From positions 5,821,787 through 5,885,786 of the forward strand of contig WARS01000033.1 of the NCBI GenBank assembly GCA_008933995.1: a stretch of DNA of 64,000 nucleotides, in the 5' to 3' direction. Source of the stretch: Datnioides undecimradiatus (lineage: Eukaryota > Chordata > Actinopteri > Lobotiformes > Datnioididae). This document shows, piece after piece, positions 22,994-35,799 of this stretch; position 1 is the stretch's first letter, and each line of letters opens with the position of its first letter. The position numbers were made by a program, and so were the translations under genes. Below the pieces are notes generated by a model that did not search any database, was not told where the DNA came from, and saw only the letters and a list, made by a program, of their open reading frames with translations.

Positions 22994-25900
22994 TCACTTC
23001 ACATTGCAGATCTTGACCGAGGTTCCAACTCCAAAGCCCGGATAGAGGGGCTCAACAAATGTGGTCTCAAACCTGTGCAGGAGGGTCATGGTGTTGCCTA
23101 TGCTGTAAAATGCCAGCACGCCCGCAGTGTAGTCCAGGTACACGCCTATCCTGGGGGAGTGGGGGGCATTGATGGCTTTGTCCACCCGGTTGTGCCAGGC
23201 AGAGTAACCCGTGTCAGAGCACAGGAGGCTCCAGGATTTGTCGTTGTAGCCCAGCAGACACAATGAGCCTTTGCCCTTGCGACTGATGCTCTTGTAGGCC
23301 ACGCCAATGGAGAACTCCCCACTCCACTCGATCTCCCAGTAGAAGCGTCCTCCGGACAGAGCCTCCCGGCACAACACCTGGGCGAAACTGTCGAACCTCT
23401 CCGAGTTGTCTCCATAGGGCTGCAGCTCCCTGGTGCGGATGACTTTCCTGCTGTTTTCAGAGATGTACAGCTCCTTGTAGGCCGTGCTGGGGTCCAGTTT
23501 CAGCTGGCAGAAGTCTGGTTTAGAAGAATTAAAACATTTTATTGGATTCATTTAAAAACTGGAAAATTAAATCGCCACATGTCGGTTACGTACACCAGAC
23601 ACTTACATTTCACAAACTCTGATCTGTTCTTTGGCTCTGGAGGAGTGTTGTCCACTGTCATCTCTTTGCCTGCATGTGAAGAAACACTGTGTTAGGTCAA
23701 CATGACCTGCAGACACCCACACACGCCTTCAATTCTTTCTTTGATTCTTTCTTTGCACTGTTTTTAACTGAAGTATCTATGATGCGGTTACTTGTAGTTT
23801 CCCTCCAACAATTCAACTGCATTATCCTAAGTAATAATTAACCTCCCTCCCTATAGGACGTGACAGCGCTCACCTCTGCTCCTTCTCTCCAGTGTTCGGC
23901 TTTCTGTAGTGTACACCGGGACCTCATTCACTGCAAGACAGAGCACATTCATTTTCAGCAAAAGGAGTGTCTTGATGTTTTCTGTCCATCATGTAGCAGT
24001 GTGATCTTTCTGCCAAGGAGCTCACACCTGACTTGGAGATCTTGAGCAGCTCCCCTCTGCCAAACTCCTCGAGCCGTTCCTTGATCTCAGCCACAGCTTT
24101 CCTGACGGCCCCGAAGGAGAAGTCGGGGTTCACCGTCACTCTGGGTAGGAAGCCGTCGTCGGTGGGGGTGCAGAGGTAGTTGAAGTTCTTATGGGAAAAG
24201 AAAAGCACGCGTCGTCATGAGGACAAATATACATCAACCATCTGGGTAAAAGAAAGAATTGACCTGTTGACAGATAACACCAAATTACACTGACATCATT
24301 AAATAACAACATCAGGTGTGCCTCCTCCTAAAGAGTTGCTCTAAAGCTGTTTGTTACCTGCAGAAAGTGGATGTGGTCCTCGGTGCTGTACAGCTGCTTG
24401 AGGCCCGACTCCTTTTTCTTCAGCTCATCAATCTCTTGCTCCAGTCGCTCGATCAAAGCCTCGGCCTGGTTGAGAGCGGCCTTCTCGTTGATGCCAATCA
24501 ACTTGGTCACCTCTGACCTCATCCTCTCAATGGAGCGGATCATGTCCTCAAACATCTTCTGGCTCTCCACCATGGCTCTTTGGGCTGAGTTCTGGACACG
24601 ACACGCGTTTTACAGAACACGCCGCTGTCATCAGCATGTCTTACTTTTGTTTACATGAAATTTACTGGTTAAAATATGAGTAATCATGAGAGTTGCCTCA
24701 GAACAGCAGCAACAACATATAATCCTTACCTTCAGTGAATCCACAGCAGTCTTGAGCTCCTCCAGCTCCTTCACCCTCTCCTGGCATTTTTGTCTAATCT
24801 CAGCTTGAGAGACTCCCAGGAGTTTCTGTGGAATAAAGGCATGTTACACAGCCATCTGTTTCACTGTTTTGTTAAGCATGCACTCCCATGCTGACTGACT
24901 GTGTTGGCCCCCTTTCATTTATTATGCAGAAGTATGCATGATGCCGCCGAATGTCATGCTGTTTTATTGTATGAGTTATAAAGCCTCATATTTGTTGGTT
25001 GAGTTAAAAAAAACATTCTTTCTCATTAAGGAATATCTGGGGAGGCCCTTTGGCATGTCTAATAAACCCTACTCAAAGAATCTTCTTAATACGGCCAGCT
25101 TTTATCTCACAGGGAGAGGGGGGTAAGAAATCTGTAATGGAATTCTGACCACGTTAGGAATGTGAATCTACCGCTGCCTGACTTTTAAAGAGATGTTTCA
25201 AGGTGCTCACAACACTGACATGGAGAATAGAGGGCTTCTAATTCAGCTTTTACTCAAGCCCACCGACCCATTCTTCAAGATAAGCTTGAGGAATGTGGGG
25301 AATCTAGGGAGGGGGGCTGAACATGAGAGGGGGGAAGGGAGAGAGCGGGAGATGGAGTGAGATGTGTAAGATTCAGGTTGTAAATCTCTGGATGAGAGAA
25401 ACCAGACTGCCTGTGTTATAAAGAAGACAGCGGGATGAGTTATTGCTTCATCATGCCCTAAAAATCCTTCAGCCCATATTCCTGACTGCTATAAAAATAC
25501 TATTGGGTTACTCATGCATAAAAAAAGTGTTACTGCTCCGAATCATGATGGTTTCTTCTGCAGTATCTGTTTACATTCTTATCTGCTCGACGCTGTTTTA
25601 CAGGCTGTGATCTGTGACTCATTTGAATGTGCACTGCCGTGGTTACAACCCTGTACCATCATGAAGTGTTGAAGGCCTTGACTCCCTGACATTCCATTAT
25701 CATTACAGACCCACTCCCAAAGGTGGGAACCAACACAGCAGGAGGAAGTGTATGGTTTCTGTGTATCTATCCCACAGCTGGAACACCGCATTCTCTGAAA
25801 AGCAGCTTTCGGAGGCGCTAACTTGAATAAGACACTCCCCCTGACCGCCATACAGCTAATCAGAGGGCTGGATTTGTTTTGGCGGTGAATGCCTGCCAGT

Positions 25901-26857
25901 TTAGCTGATAGTGTTGCTGAAATGGGTCAAAGTACAACCACCAGTTCTGGTGTTGGGGCAGCAGTTGGAAAAAACAACCTGTCCTGCTTTCACTCAAAAT
26001 ATTTGAATAACTACTACTCTGTAATGTAGTAAGGATGTGCCCCTCATTAACTATTAACCTGGTGAAAATCATATAAGAGTTTCAGTGTGCTGTTTCTCTC
26101 ATGTAACTGAACACACTGCTTATCTCTCTGACCTGAAATCACACTTTCACATTCTCTGAGACAATGATTGAAAATGATTTTCTTACAGGTGAACAAAACG
26201 ATTCCTGCGCCTTTCAGTACTTAGAAAAAATCATCCCCCAGCAGCAGAGACAGAAGGAAGTCTTACCTGTTTTTCTCCCCTCTCAGCCTCAGCAGAGACA
26301 ATGTCGTGGCCCTTGTGTTCACTGACTGTGCAGATAGCACAGATACACATCTGGTCTGTTCGACAGAAGAGCTCCAGGGACTTCTGGTGCTGCGGGCAGA
26401 TCTTCCTGTCCAGGTTTCCCAGCTCATCCACCAGCTTGTGCCTTTTGAATGTGGCTGATTCATAGTGTGGCTTCAGGTGCTTGTCGCAATAAGACGCCAG
26501 ACAGTTAAGACAGGACTTCACAGCCTTTAATTTCTTCCCAGAGCAGAAGTCACATGGGACGTCACTTGGTCCAGCATAGATGTTCCCCTGGGACGTGTTG
26601 AGGTTGAGGGTCAGACCGCTCTTCTTGATCTTCTCAGCCACCATGCTCAGAGTAGCATTGGGCCGCAGCACAGGCCTCTGAGTGAATGTGATCTTACATT
26701 GAGGACAAATGTAAATCCCTGTGTAGTCAGCCTCATTCCAGTAGCCACTGATGCAGTCCATACAGAAACTGTGGCCACAGGGGATAGCCACAGGGTCCTT
26801 CAGAAGGTTCAGACACAGGGAGCAGTTGAAGTAGTCTGGAGAAGTGTGATCAGCCAT
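22994..26857 (-). CDS. TRIM-family E3 ubiquitin ligase (RING, B-boxes, coiled coil, PRY-SPRY), copy A
   Basis: A tripartite-motif E3 ligase; the RING recruits a ubiquitin-loaded E2, the coiled coil dimerises, and the SPRY domain selects the target. Coding exons on the minus strand: 26857-26267, 24825-24730, 24591-24358, 24187-24028, 23930-23874, 23669-23607, 23514-22994; total 1,722 bases, 573 aa. All RING zinc ligands are present (C12, C15, C27, H29, C32, C35, C51, C54). B-box 1 spans about 102-140, B-box 2 about 150-190, the coiled coil about 198-307 (exons of 96 and 234 bases), and PRY-SPRY about 401-573, with LDPSTAYKELY and YWEIEWSG. It belongs to the large fish TRIM16/25/29/47-like group; exact orthology needs a tree. 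A paralogue lies divergently at 31413-35462. Many fish TRIMs act in antiviral or inflammatory signalling, but that is not shown here. Confidence 0.93.
24826..26266 (-). other. Intron 1 of TRIM copy A
   Basis: A 1.44 kb intron between the RING/B-box exon and the first coiled-coil exon. No repeat family or hidden gene was recognised; a GA-rich patch lies near 25320-25360. Confidence 0.7.
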
Positions 26858-29800
26858 TGTGATGGACTAAAAACACAGTCAGACCTGCGGAAACAGACAG
26901 AGACTGCCAAGACCAGACAGAGATTTCGTCGAGTGTGCCTGGGAGCCCGCCCTCCAGATTGTGGTACAGCCTGCCAGAGACAGGACCTACTTGTATTTCT
27001 GAATTCCAGAGGTTATTGATTGAAAGCAGACAAGGCCCTCCCCCTGTGCTGTGGGTATATCGAGCCCAGCCCAGTTCAGATAAGCAGGTTGAGCAGGCAC
27101 GGAGAGGGAGAGAGAGAGAGAGAAAGAGGGAGTGAGAGAGGGCGGGCAGACAGGAAAGAGAGAGAGAGAGGGAGTGGAGTGAAAGAAAGAGAATGAATGA
27201 AATGTAAAAAGCACAAGAAGTGACAACCAATGGGTCTGGAAAACCTTCCACTTTCCATAGAGTTTCCTTTAAATTTTCTAATTTCTCAAGTGGCTCATCT
27301 GCGGATGAATTGCGCACACACTTCTCGGCAGCTGTGTTTCCACCTATTGTTGTCAGACAGAATCGCCATTGTCTTAAACCGGTTATAGTCCGACAAACAT
27401 GAATGCAGCCTAAGGTACTGTAGGAATTTAAGGGACCACCCAATAAACAAACAGAGACAATCTGGACCAAGGCAGAATTTCAAAGTCATTTCAAACATCA
27501 ATGCAGTGCACTTTATTCACCTACAGCATGCTAAAGGTTTAACTTGCTGCAGGTAGTTTGTCTAAGAGCAGCCAGAGTTCAGAGCTGCAGTATTTACACC
27601 GTGTCCAGTCAGACCAGTCGGGTCACTTTTGGAAGTCATTTTGTAACTATAGACGTATGTGCACCGCAGAGGAAATATTCAGGATTGTGACACCAAAATA
27701 ACACACATACACTGGTGCGCGTGCACATGCAGAATGTTCCTACGAGGTGCAGGTGTGTTGTTATAGTGGATGATTTACATATTTGCGTGCATCACAAGTT
27801 ATGTTGTGTTTTTTTATTCCTAGAACTGTCCCTTTTGCAGTTGCCTAATGTAGCCTCGTGACCCTGACTCACTCTGCAACACGAAGTGTCTGCTGACATC
27901 ATTGCTGCTCATTTGCATTTCAATTAGGGCTCGTCAGCTGGTTTCTTCCAATACCAGTGCTCCACTCACAGTATTTGTCTGTCAGACATTTGTTCCAAAT
28001 ATAAGAAACTCTAGCTTGAAAAAAACATTGTAGTTTGCATTTCCTGTCCGATGAATAATCCTGCTGCAATTAAAAATAATGACAATAATAAGGTTGTAAA
28101 AAGTACAGTACACTGGTTCCACCTTTAATTCATATCTTGCATTACTTCATACACTTGGTAGTTTCACCTTTCCATATTTGGTCAGGTTTCTGATAAGCCA
28201 GTTTTCCTTCCTTCCTGCAGAGTAAAGTGAGCACTCTGTACTTACAGATCAACTAACTGCCAGTGGTGAGCACTGCTGCCAAAGGGACAGAACAATGAAT
28301 ATAGTTTTGATTTATTAAAGACTCTCTCACTCCCGACAGAAAAGCGAAGACTAAAAAGTGCTCATGTGACCAAAAACATCTCTTTCTTTGAGAAAGTCAG
28401 TATGAAGCATGGTAATGTTTATGATACAAGACACTTTAATTATACTTAATAAAAGGGTAGCAGGTCCCAGGGTTCTCTGAAGCACATAGAAACTCCACAC
28501 TCATCTATTGCTCAGTCCAAGTTCAAGGAGCAAGGTCAACCTTCATTAAGGTGCAGCGAGTGTGTTTTCTGCAGGGCGAGTGCAGGAGAGCACAAATGGC
28601 CATTTGATCAAAGGAAACAAGGAGCCACTTCACTGTGCATGAGTAATAAAAACAGGAAGACCCAATATTTGAACGTGTTATGGGAAAACAGTGTAGACAT
28701 TTGTTGATGCTGGTTGATACACAGAGGTGAAAAGGACAGAAACAGACATGGACTGATTGTGAATGAAAGGCTGCAAACTGCTAGTAAGCATTGTTGTTGT
28801 CACAACAACCTCAGTGTGGAGATGAGGAAAATGCCAGCACATGCTGACTGCTGCATTCAAAAGAGCATGTCTAAATGAAAACTGGACTAAAAAAAGTAAA
28901 TTGACAGTGTGTATTTGTTATAAAATTCTAAAAAAAAGCATAATTCATAACAGACACATACCAGCAAAAAGTACCCACTTGTTCACTCCTCATACACCCA
29001 GAAATCAAAGAAATCAAATACCCTGCTGTTCATGGGAAAGTGCTGGAACGTCAGCTTTGGACATAACTCATGCAAGTACAATGAAACTCATTTAACCACA
29101 TGTAGTTCTTAGTTCACTACACCCCAAAACTGAATCATGTCCTAAGTTTTTATGGTGTCATTATAACAATATACAGATTAGTATAGTTAGATTGTAATTA
29201 ATTAATGTTAATTAAAGCTTGAGAAAGCAAACAAGGGTTGTCATCCACCTTAAGACTGCAAAATAAAAACCGCACTGAGCTCTTGTCTCAGTAACAATTC
29301 ACAGGAAGTGGGAAAAGGAAGCATGTTTGTGTTTGTAACACACACTTTTAAGTGGACGCAGGGTCACAAGTGAGTAATGCACGTTTTGAAGAGAACCATT
29401 GTGAGTCCGGTGGCTCAGATATCAAAGTTAAGTGCAGTAATTGTGGACCCACAGGTTCTTCCTCTCCATAAAATTTCTCAAATTTGTAAATTAAATTTCT
29501 TTTTAAACTTTTTTTTTTATGGAAGCAAAGTCCATCTCCTCCCCATCTCGTTCAAAAACAGTGTAAAGGTAAAAGGTACAGACCAAAAGAGCACAAAAAT
29601 CTGTAAAGAGGTGAGAATGATTTGCTGGAAAAGTTTTATTATATTCTTTTATTTCATTACAATTTTAAAGTCAGTCCAGAGGCCTGGCGGAGTGCCATTT
29701 TAAATGCTACTGTTCATAAATCAGTAAAACTGTGGTGACATGCTCGACCTCAGCTACTTTTCCCTGGAATTGATGTTTTTTGCGCATTTGTCGTTGTCTT

Positions 29801-31295
29801 TACAAACAGTTCTTATTAATATATAATTAATCCACCTGCACTTTTCAAATCATAATATAAATTATTCAAAATTGTAAAATCACCTTGATCAGTGTTCCAT
29901 TGTCTTTTGAGGGTCACAATAATTATCTGGGGAAAAATATAGCATTTTGGGGATTTTTTCCTAAAAATAATTTAATTTCCGCCTGAAGAAATTATAAAAA
30001 TATGCTCTTGTTAACAGCGATATTTTTTCACATCGTTATAACCACAACCTCAAGTCTTAGTTAATGCTGCGTGACTTGAGGAGGAGTATGAACCACCGTC
30101 AGTGAAACTTTTGGTCAAATAAGATGCTACATTTAGTCTTGCATGTCAGCCGTAGTTACTGTTGTTGATGGACAACAGACCCTATAATGCCTGGCACTCG
30201 ACTCAGGCCCTGCTGGCTCTAACACAATGGAATCTTTTAAGCAGCCTTTCTCGGCCCTCCTGTTATCTGGGCTATCAAGTGTAGTTGCATTCCTATCTCC
30301 ATTTCAACAGCCCCGAAACTCCATCTTGGCAGGGAGGTGTGTTCACTGTAAGATGAAATCTACAGAGGAACCTGTATTTAGCTTAGGTAAGAAAACATTC
30401 TTATAATTGCTTTGGTTTGTAGGAGCGCATTTTCTTGTTTGAGATGATATTCAAGATGACCTCAGCCACAGAAATGCAGCTCTAGTGTTGTTTACAGAAG
30501 CTGCAAATGTCCCATCGAACCTCATAGGAAATCAGTGGTAATGAAATGCAAAGTAAAACTGAGTTGATAATTAACTGGTTGCAGGTGAGGTGAAGGTCAG
30601 AGAAGTCTCACAGGCACAAGAGGGACAAACCAACTGAGAGCTCCATTTCATCCAACAACTGTACAACATCGCAATGAAATGAGTCATTTTTGGTGGTGCT
30701 GCTGACGAAACACAACAGTTGATTGCCCCAGCAGGAAATGTATCATCATTAGTCAAAGGGCAGAAAATAATCTCTTTGAGTTCGAGGTCAGTTTGTGCTG
30801 TGACTTGAGTGGGTATCATCACATGCCCAGAGGTAACAATCTGTCTCCGGGCTATCTCCAACACGCAGCAGTTACAGTCTAGTCAACTGCAGAGCGTGTC
30901 ACTGCATTTCTTCATAGATACCCTGTTACTTCTGACTGTGCTCTTTTGGCTTCAACTCATCTTTTAATGGGATGAAAATATTTTCAGCATCGTTGGCAAA
31001 ATAGCGCTTTTCAGACTCTGTTTGCACCACCTGCTCAAAAATATCTAATATAGTCTAATACAGTCTTATGTCGTGTGTTTGATGCTACAATTTCCTTTTA
31101 TTGTTACTTCTTTGTCCAAATAGAAAAGGCACTGGAAGAATTTACTTTTCCTATCAGCACTCAAGGCCAATCCCTGTGACTGCGCATTTTATTCCTGCTT
31201 AGAACTGATGGAGGCATTCACTGTGTTCTTTTCTTGCCCCGCCCTTGTTTGACTGGTTTCGGCTTAACCAGTTTAGCCTCCCTCTCTGTTTATTC
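26858..31295. other. Intergenic spacer between the divergent TRIM genes
   Basis: About 4.5 kb separates the two TRIM start codons. Copy A's 5' UTR and promoter should lie within about 26858-27100, where a weak TATA-like GATATAC is found on the minus strand near 27050. A GA-rich tract follows at 27101-27194. A GGAAACT and a GGAAAG, both half of an interferon-response element, occur on the minus strand near 27250-27270, but I saw no complete ISRE. The remainder is AT-rich and no gene was recognised. Confidence 0.5.
27101..27194. repeat. GA-rich tract upstream of TRIM copy A
   Basis: About 90 bases of mostly GA/GAA purine runs, roughly 245 bases upstream of the minus-strand start codon. Such tracts are common in vertebrate promoters; no specific role can be claimed. 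Confidence 0.85.
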
Positions 31296-31302
31296 TATAT
31301 AA
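31296..31302 (+). promoter_or_regulatory. TATA box of TRIM copy B
   Basis: TATATAA lies 111 bases upstream of the start codon, placing transcription start near 31330 and giving a short 5' UTR of about 80 bases. Confidence 0.55.
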
Positions 31303-31412
31303 CCTGCGCCTGTAGTACCTGTGGGATCACTTTGCCACTGTGCTGACACGAGTCACTGACTGTTTTCACAGCATCTTCACCACATTACAGGGAACAGCAC
31401 CAAGTTGTCTCC

Positions 31413-34400
31413 ATGTCATCCGACCAGGAAACCTGCTACCTGTGCAAGGAATACCTGCGGGAGCCCGTGTCCATCCCATGCGGCCACATCTTCTGCTCCA
31501 TTTGCCTGAAGACATACTGGGACCATGCTGACAGCACAGGCTCGTACCTCTGCCCTCAGTGCAGGGTCACCTACAACAAGAGGCCCACACCGAGACGAAT
31601 TGGAGGCTCTCGGCACTCCACCATCCAACGCAACTCTGAATCGTTTCCGCCTCCACCTCCGTCCCCGGACTACAACTATGCAGGACCCCAGGATGTAGGC
31701 TGCGACATCTGCATTGGCAAGAAGCACAAAGCCATCAAGACCTGCCTGATGTGTCTGGCCTCCTACTGTGAGAAGCATCTCAAGCCCCACTTTGAGTCAG
31801 CAACTTTTAAAAGGCACAAGCTGGTGGATGAAATCGGCCACCTGGACAGACAGATCTGTCCCCAGCATCAGAAGGGTCTGGAGCTGTTTTGTCGCACAGA
31901 CCAGATGTGTATCTGTGTGCTGTGTACAGTGAAAGAACACAAAGGCCATGACATGGTGTCTGCTGAGCAGGAGAGGGCGGAAGAGCAGGTTGGTAAACTT
32001 TAATTAAAGTAACAACACTGGTTTTTCTGCTAAAATGTGCTTTGCTCAACATGAGAAGTATTGCTTAATTTGTGAATCAGTGTGTGAAACATGCCATTGT
32101 ACTAGTGACGTGCATGACAGAGTGGCCTACAGTAGATTAAACAAGCCCATAAAACAAAGCCTGATACCCTCAGTGAGACACGCCCTTGCGATAACAAGGC
32201 TGCTACCTGCACGTACAGCTTCAGCGGTCATCTTTGCGCTCTACACTGTTGAAGTTTTTAGATGACTTCGTCAGTTTGAGTCGTTGTTGTTTTGTGTAAT
32301 GGCTGTCACCATCATCAGCAATGTCTGTTGTTTGCCTCACAGCAACGGCTGGGCGCCACCCAGGCTGAGATCCAGGAGAAGATTCATGACCGACTCAAGC
32401 AGATGGAGGAACTAAAACAAGCAGTGGACTCACTCAAGGTTTGTGCCGCCACCATCCATCAGACAGATAACACCAGACTAACCACTCCAGACTGAGTGGA
32501 AAGTTAAATCAACCACCAACACAGACAACATTCCTCCATGTAGGAGTGATGACAGCTCAGCGTGCTCAGCGTGCTGCAGTAAAACCCGTGTGACGCCCAG
32601 TTGATTAATTGCATGCGTCCACGTTTCCTGTGTAGACCTCAGCCCAGAGAGCACTGCAGGAATGTGAGAAGATGTTTGGCGACATGATGCGCTCCATTGA
32701 GAGAATGCAGCAAGAGATGGCCAAGCTGATCACCTCCAACAAGAGAGCAGCGCTCAACAACGCAGAGGGCCACATGGAGCGGCTGAGCCACGAGATCGCT
32801 GATCTGAAGAGGAGGGACAATGAGATCACTCAGCTGTCCCGCACTGAGGACCACATCCACTTTATCCAGGTAAATGACTTAACAGAGACATTAATTAGAT
32901 TCAGTACCACCTTCACAATGTGATACTGACACAAAGCCATGATCCAGCCATCTATTCTGTACATCCCATCAGGTTTCACCATTCAGTAACAAGGCACAGT
33001 TACCATTCTGCTGTCTAAATGTAAATCAGTCCATGCAACTATCTGTTAATGTAGAGTGTATATGCTAAGCATGTACTGCATGATGCAAAATGAAAAATAG
33101 AAACTGAAACCTCATTCACCATGAACTGTCATAACCGTGTTTTTCCTTATTAGAGCTACCACATGCTGATAGCCCAGACTGAGGCTGAGGAGCTGCCTAC
33201 TGTGAGCGTCAATCCCTACTTCACCTTCGGCCCAGTCACGAAGGCCGTCTCTGAGATGAAACAGCACCTGAATGAATTCAGCAATGACGAACTGGTTAAG
33301 GTAGCCAAAACAGGTGAGTGAGGAGGCAGGATCAAGAAAAATAAAAGTCAATTTAAATAATGTTGTATATTTTAACCTCTTATATCACTATAAACACGTT
33401 CTGAACATATTTCCACGTGTTAACGCCTTCATTTTTTATTTTTGCAGTGAACAAAATGACCTTCTGCCAACTGGAAGACTCCAAAAAGAAAAAGTCAATA
33501 AAAAGTGAGTTATAATTTTAGTGCAAACTACATTTAGAAAATCCGCAGAGCTACAGCGCTAGAAATTATATACGGCCAATTTGAAAGTTAAGCATTATTT
33601 GTCTAAGGAAAGAGAGGTAGAGTTAAAATTTCCCTTACCCCCAATGGGGCGTAGCCCTGCTGTTTGATGTTTGGAGCACGACATTCATTAGAGGGTAGCC
33701 GGAGGTCACTCAGTCCACAAGGTAAAATGTTTACTTTGGCATGGATGTCAAACTGCCAGCTAGTTTACTTTAACACACTCCTCCAAAATAGAATTTGACT
33801 AAGCTGCACAGCCTTTGACATCAGCCTCATTGATGATGACAGGATTTCCAGATATTGTGACAGTGACGGTAACAGTAACTTGATTTATGTTACAATGATA
33901 TCAACGCTACTCGCTTTATGCTAGTTTCCATAGGAATATTAACTATATTGTGAAGTTTAAGTTTTGTCTGATGTAATAGAAAGTAATTCTTTATCTGACC
34001 TGACACACTTATTTACTTTCACAGGCGATGAAGCTGTGATGTACAAGTCCGTACCAGTCCAGGAACCTCAGCACAGGGATGATTTCATGAGATGTGAGTC
34101 TCGGCCTCTCTGATACTGTTTTCTTGTTTTCTCCGCTGACACAGAACACTGCTCTCTCTGCTCACTTCAGCCCATGAGGCAAATTAAATGTTGATGAAGT
34201 TCTCTGTCAGACCCTGTGGCTGACCACAAAATCTGATTTTAGAAACTACTGTCCCACAGTGATGACAGAGACTGGGACTGGCTCATTACAAATATATTAG
34301 CTGGCATTTACACAGCTTTGTGGTTTTTACTCTGGTGTGCAGTTTTTAAGTGTTCCCTGTTTAAAGTGAGTGCATGAAAATCCTGGTGTTCACTCAGTCA

Positions 34401-35462
34401 GGTTAGATTTAAAAAAAAAAGAAGAATATTCTGCTTATATCAGGGACCAGTTTTTACACGTCTCGGCTGCATAGTCTTTAGGGACACTAGAGCAAGGGTT
34501 CAGAGGTTGTGGGTCTCACCTAACAGTTACAGTTAAAGATGCACTTTGATAGATGGACCTCTGTTTGTGGTCAAACTCACAAACGGTGTTGATACCTCTG
34601 GCATTCCAGATAATAGGCCGGGCAGATCTAGTCGAGGCCACCGGGTGTCTCACCAACTGTGACCTGCAGAGGTGGAGACACACAGCAGGCAGGTGACATC
34701 TAACCCCTTCGATTGTTATGATTTCTGTGTCCAGCCAGAGGGTCTCTCGCCTTTTCCTCCAAATCATGCCAGTGCGAAAGTTAGTTCTAAGTGGTGGTGC
34801 AGTGGTGAGGGGTGCTTTAAGCTGCTGTGAAACAGAGGTTTTTTTCCATCTTTGGTTTCCTCATTTGTATTTAACCTGAGCTATTTAAGTTAATCGTTTC
34901 CTCTTGTGAAGTAAATGTTCAATTTGTCTTCCTAGATGCTTGCCAGCTGACTCTGGACCCTAACACAGCCTACAGACAGCTCTACTTGTCTCGAGGGAAC
35001 AGAAAAGCTGCCCTAAAGAGAGACCCACAATCCTACAGTGACAACCCTGCCAGGTTTGACTCCCTGCCCCAGGTCCTGTGTGTGGAGTCTCTCTCTGGAG
35101 GTGCTTATTACTGGGAGGTTGACTGGAGCGGGGAGGGGGCTGCCATCGGAGTCACCTACAGAGGCATCAAGAGGACGGGCTACGGAGACAGCTGCCGCAT
35201 CGGCTACAACCGCAAGTCTTGGAGCCTCTTCTGCTCTGATTCCAGCTACTCAGCCCGCCACCACAAAGACCAGTTTGAAATCAACGCGCCCTACTGTTCA
35301 CGCATAGGGGTGTTCCTAGACCACGCTGGGGGGACCCTCTCTTTCTACGCTGTGGGAGACACCATGTCTCTCATTCACCGCTTCAAGGCTTCCTTTAGTG
35401 AGCCTGTCTATCCTGGCTTCTGGGTTTGGTATGAGTCAGCCATCACTCTCATTCAGCTGTGA
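31413..35462 (+). CDS. TRIM-family E3 ubiquitin ligase (RING, B-boxes, coiled coil, PRY-SPRY), copy B
   Basis: Paralogue of the minus-strand TRIM gene with the same architecture. Coding exons: 31413-31988, 32343-32438, 32636-32869, 33154-33313, 33448-33504, 34025-34093, 34936-35462; total 1,719 bases, 572 aa. RING ligands are C8, C11, C23, H25, C28, C31, C47 and C50. A Pro-rich patch (SFPPPPPSPDYNY) links the RING to B-box 1. B-box 2 includes LFCRTDQMCIC, shared exactly with copy A. The coiled coil spans about 193-302 and PRY-SPRY about 398-572. Exons 2 to 5 have the same lengths as in copy A (96, 234, 160, 57), so the two arose by duplication with introns, not retroposition. Its B-boxes recall TRIM29-type proteins, but mammalian TRIM29 lacks RING and SPRY, so I give no symbol. 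Confidence 0.93.
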
Positions 35463-35778
35463 TTTAACAGCAAGTGTGATTCAGTTTTTGATATGCATTT
35501 AGAGGACGAAAGCATCACTGCTCTCTGACAATTATAATATAATACTTTTATTAGAGATTGAATACTTTGTTGTGTTTCTAAACAGTATGTGATGAGGATC
35601 AGGGGAACTTGTTCTTGATGACTGTGAATATTGTGCAAATCAACATGTGTGAAATGTGAGATCAGGTGTATAAAGTGAATGAGCATTTTAACAATCATTT
35701 TTTAGTAATGACAGCTGTACTTGATTGAAACATGCCATGTGATCATTGATATAGGCTATGATACACTTATTTTTTATC

Positions 35779-35784
35779 AATAAA
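35779..35784 (+). terminator. Poly(A) signal of TRIM copy B
   Basis: AATAAA lies 317 bases past the stop codon, inside an AT-rich 3' UTR. Confidence 0.65.
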
Positions 35785-35799
35785 CATTTTATAACAAAG

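Noticed and set aside
26850-27470. 206-codon minus-strand frame upstream of TRIM copy A.
   Set aside because: It is dominated by Leu/Ser runs translated from the GA tract (LSLSLS pattern) and runs through the expected 5' UTR and promoter.
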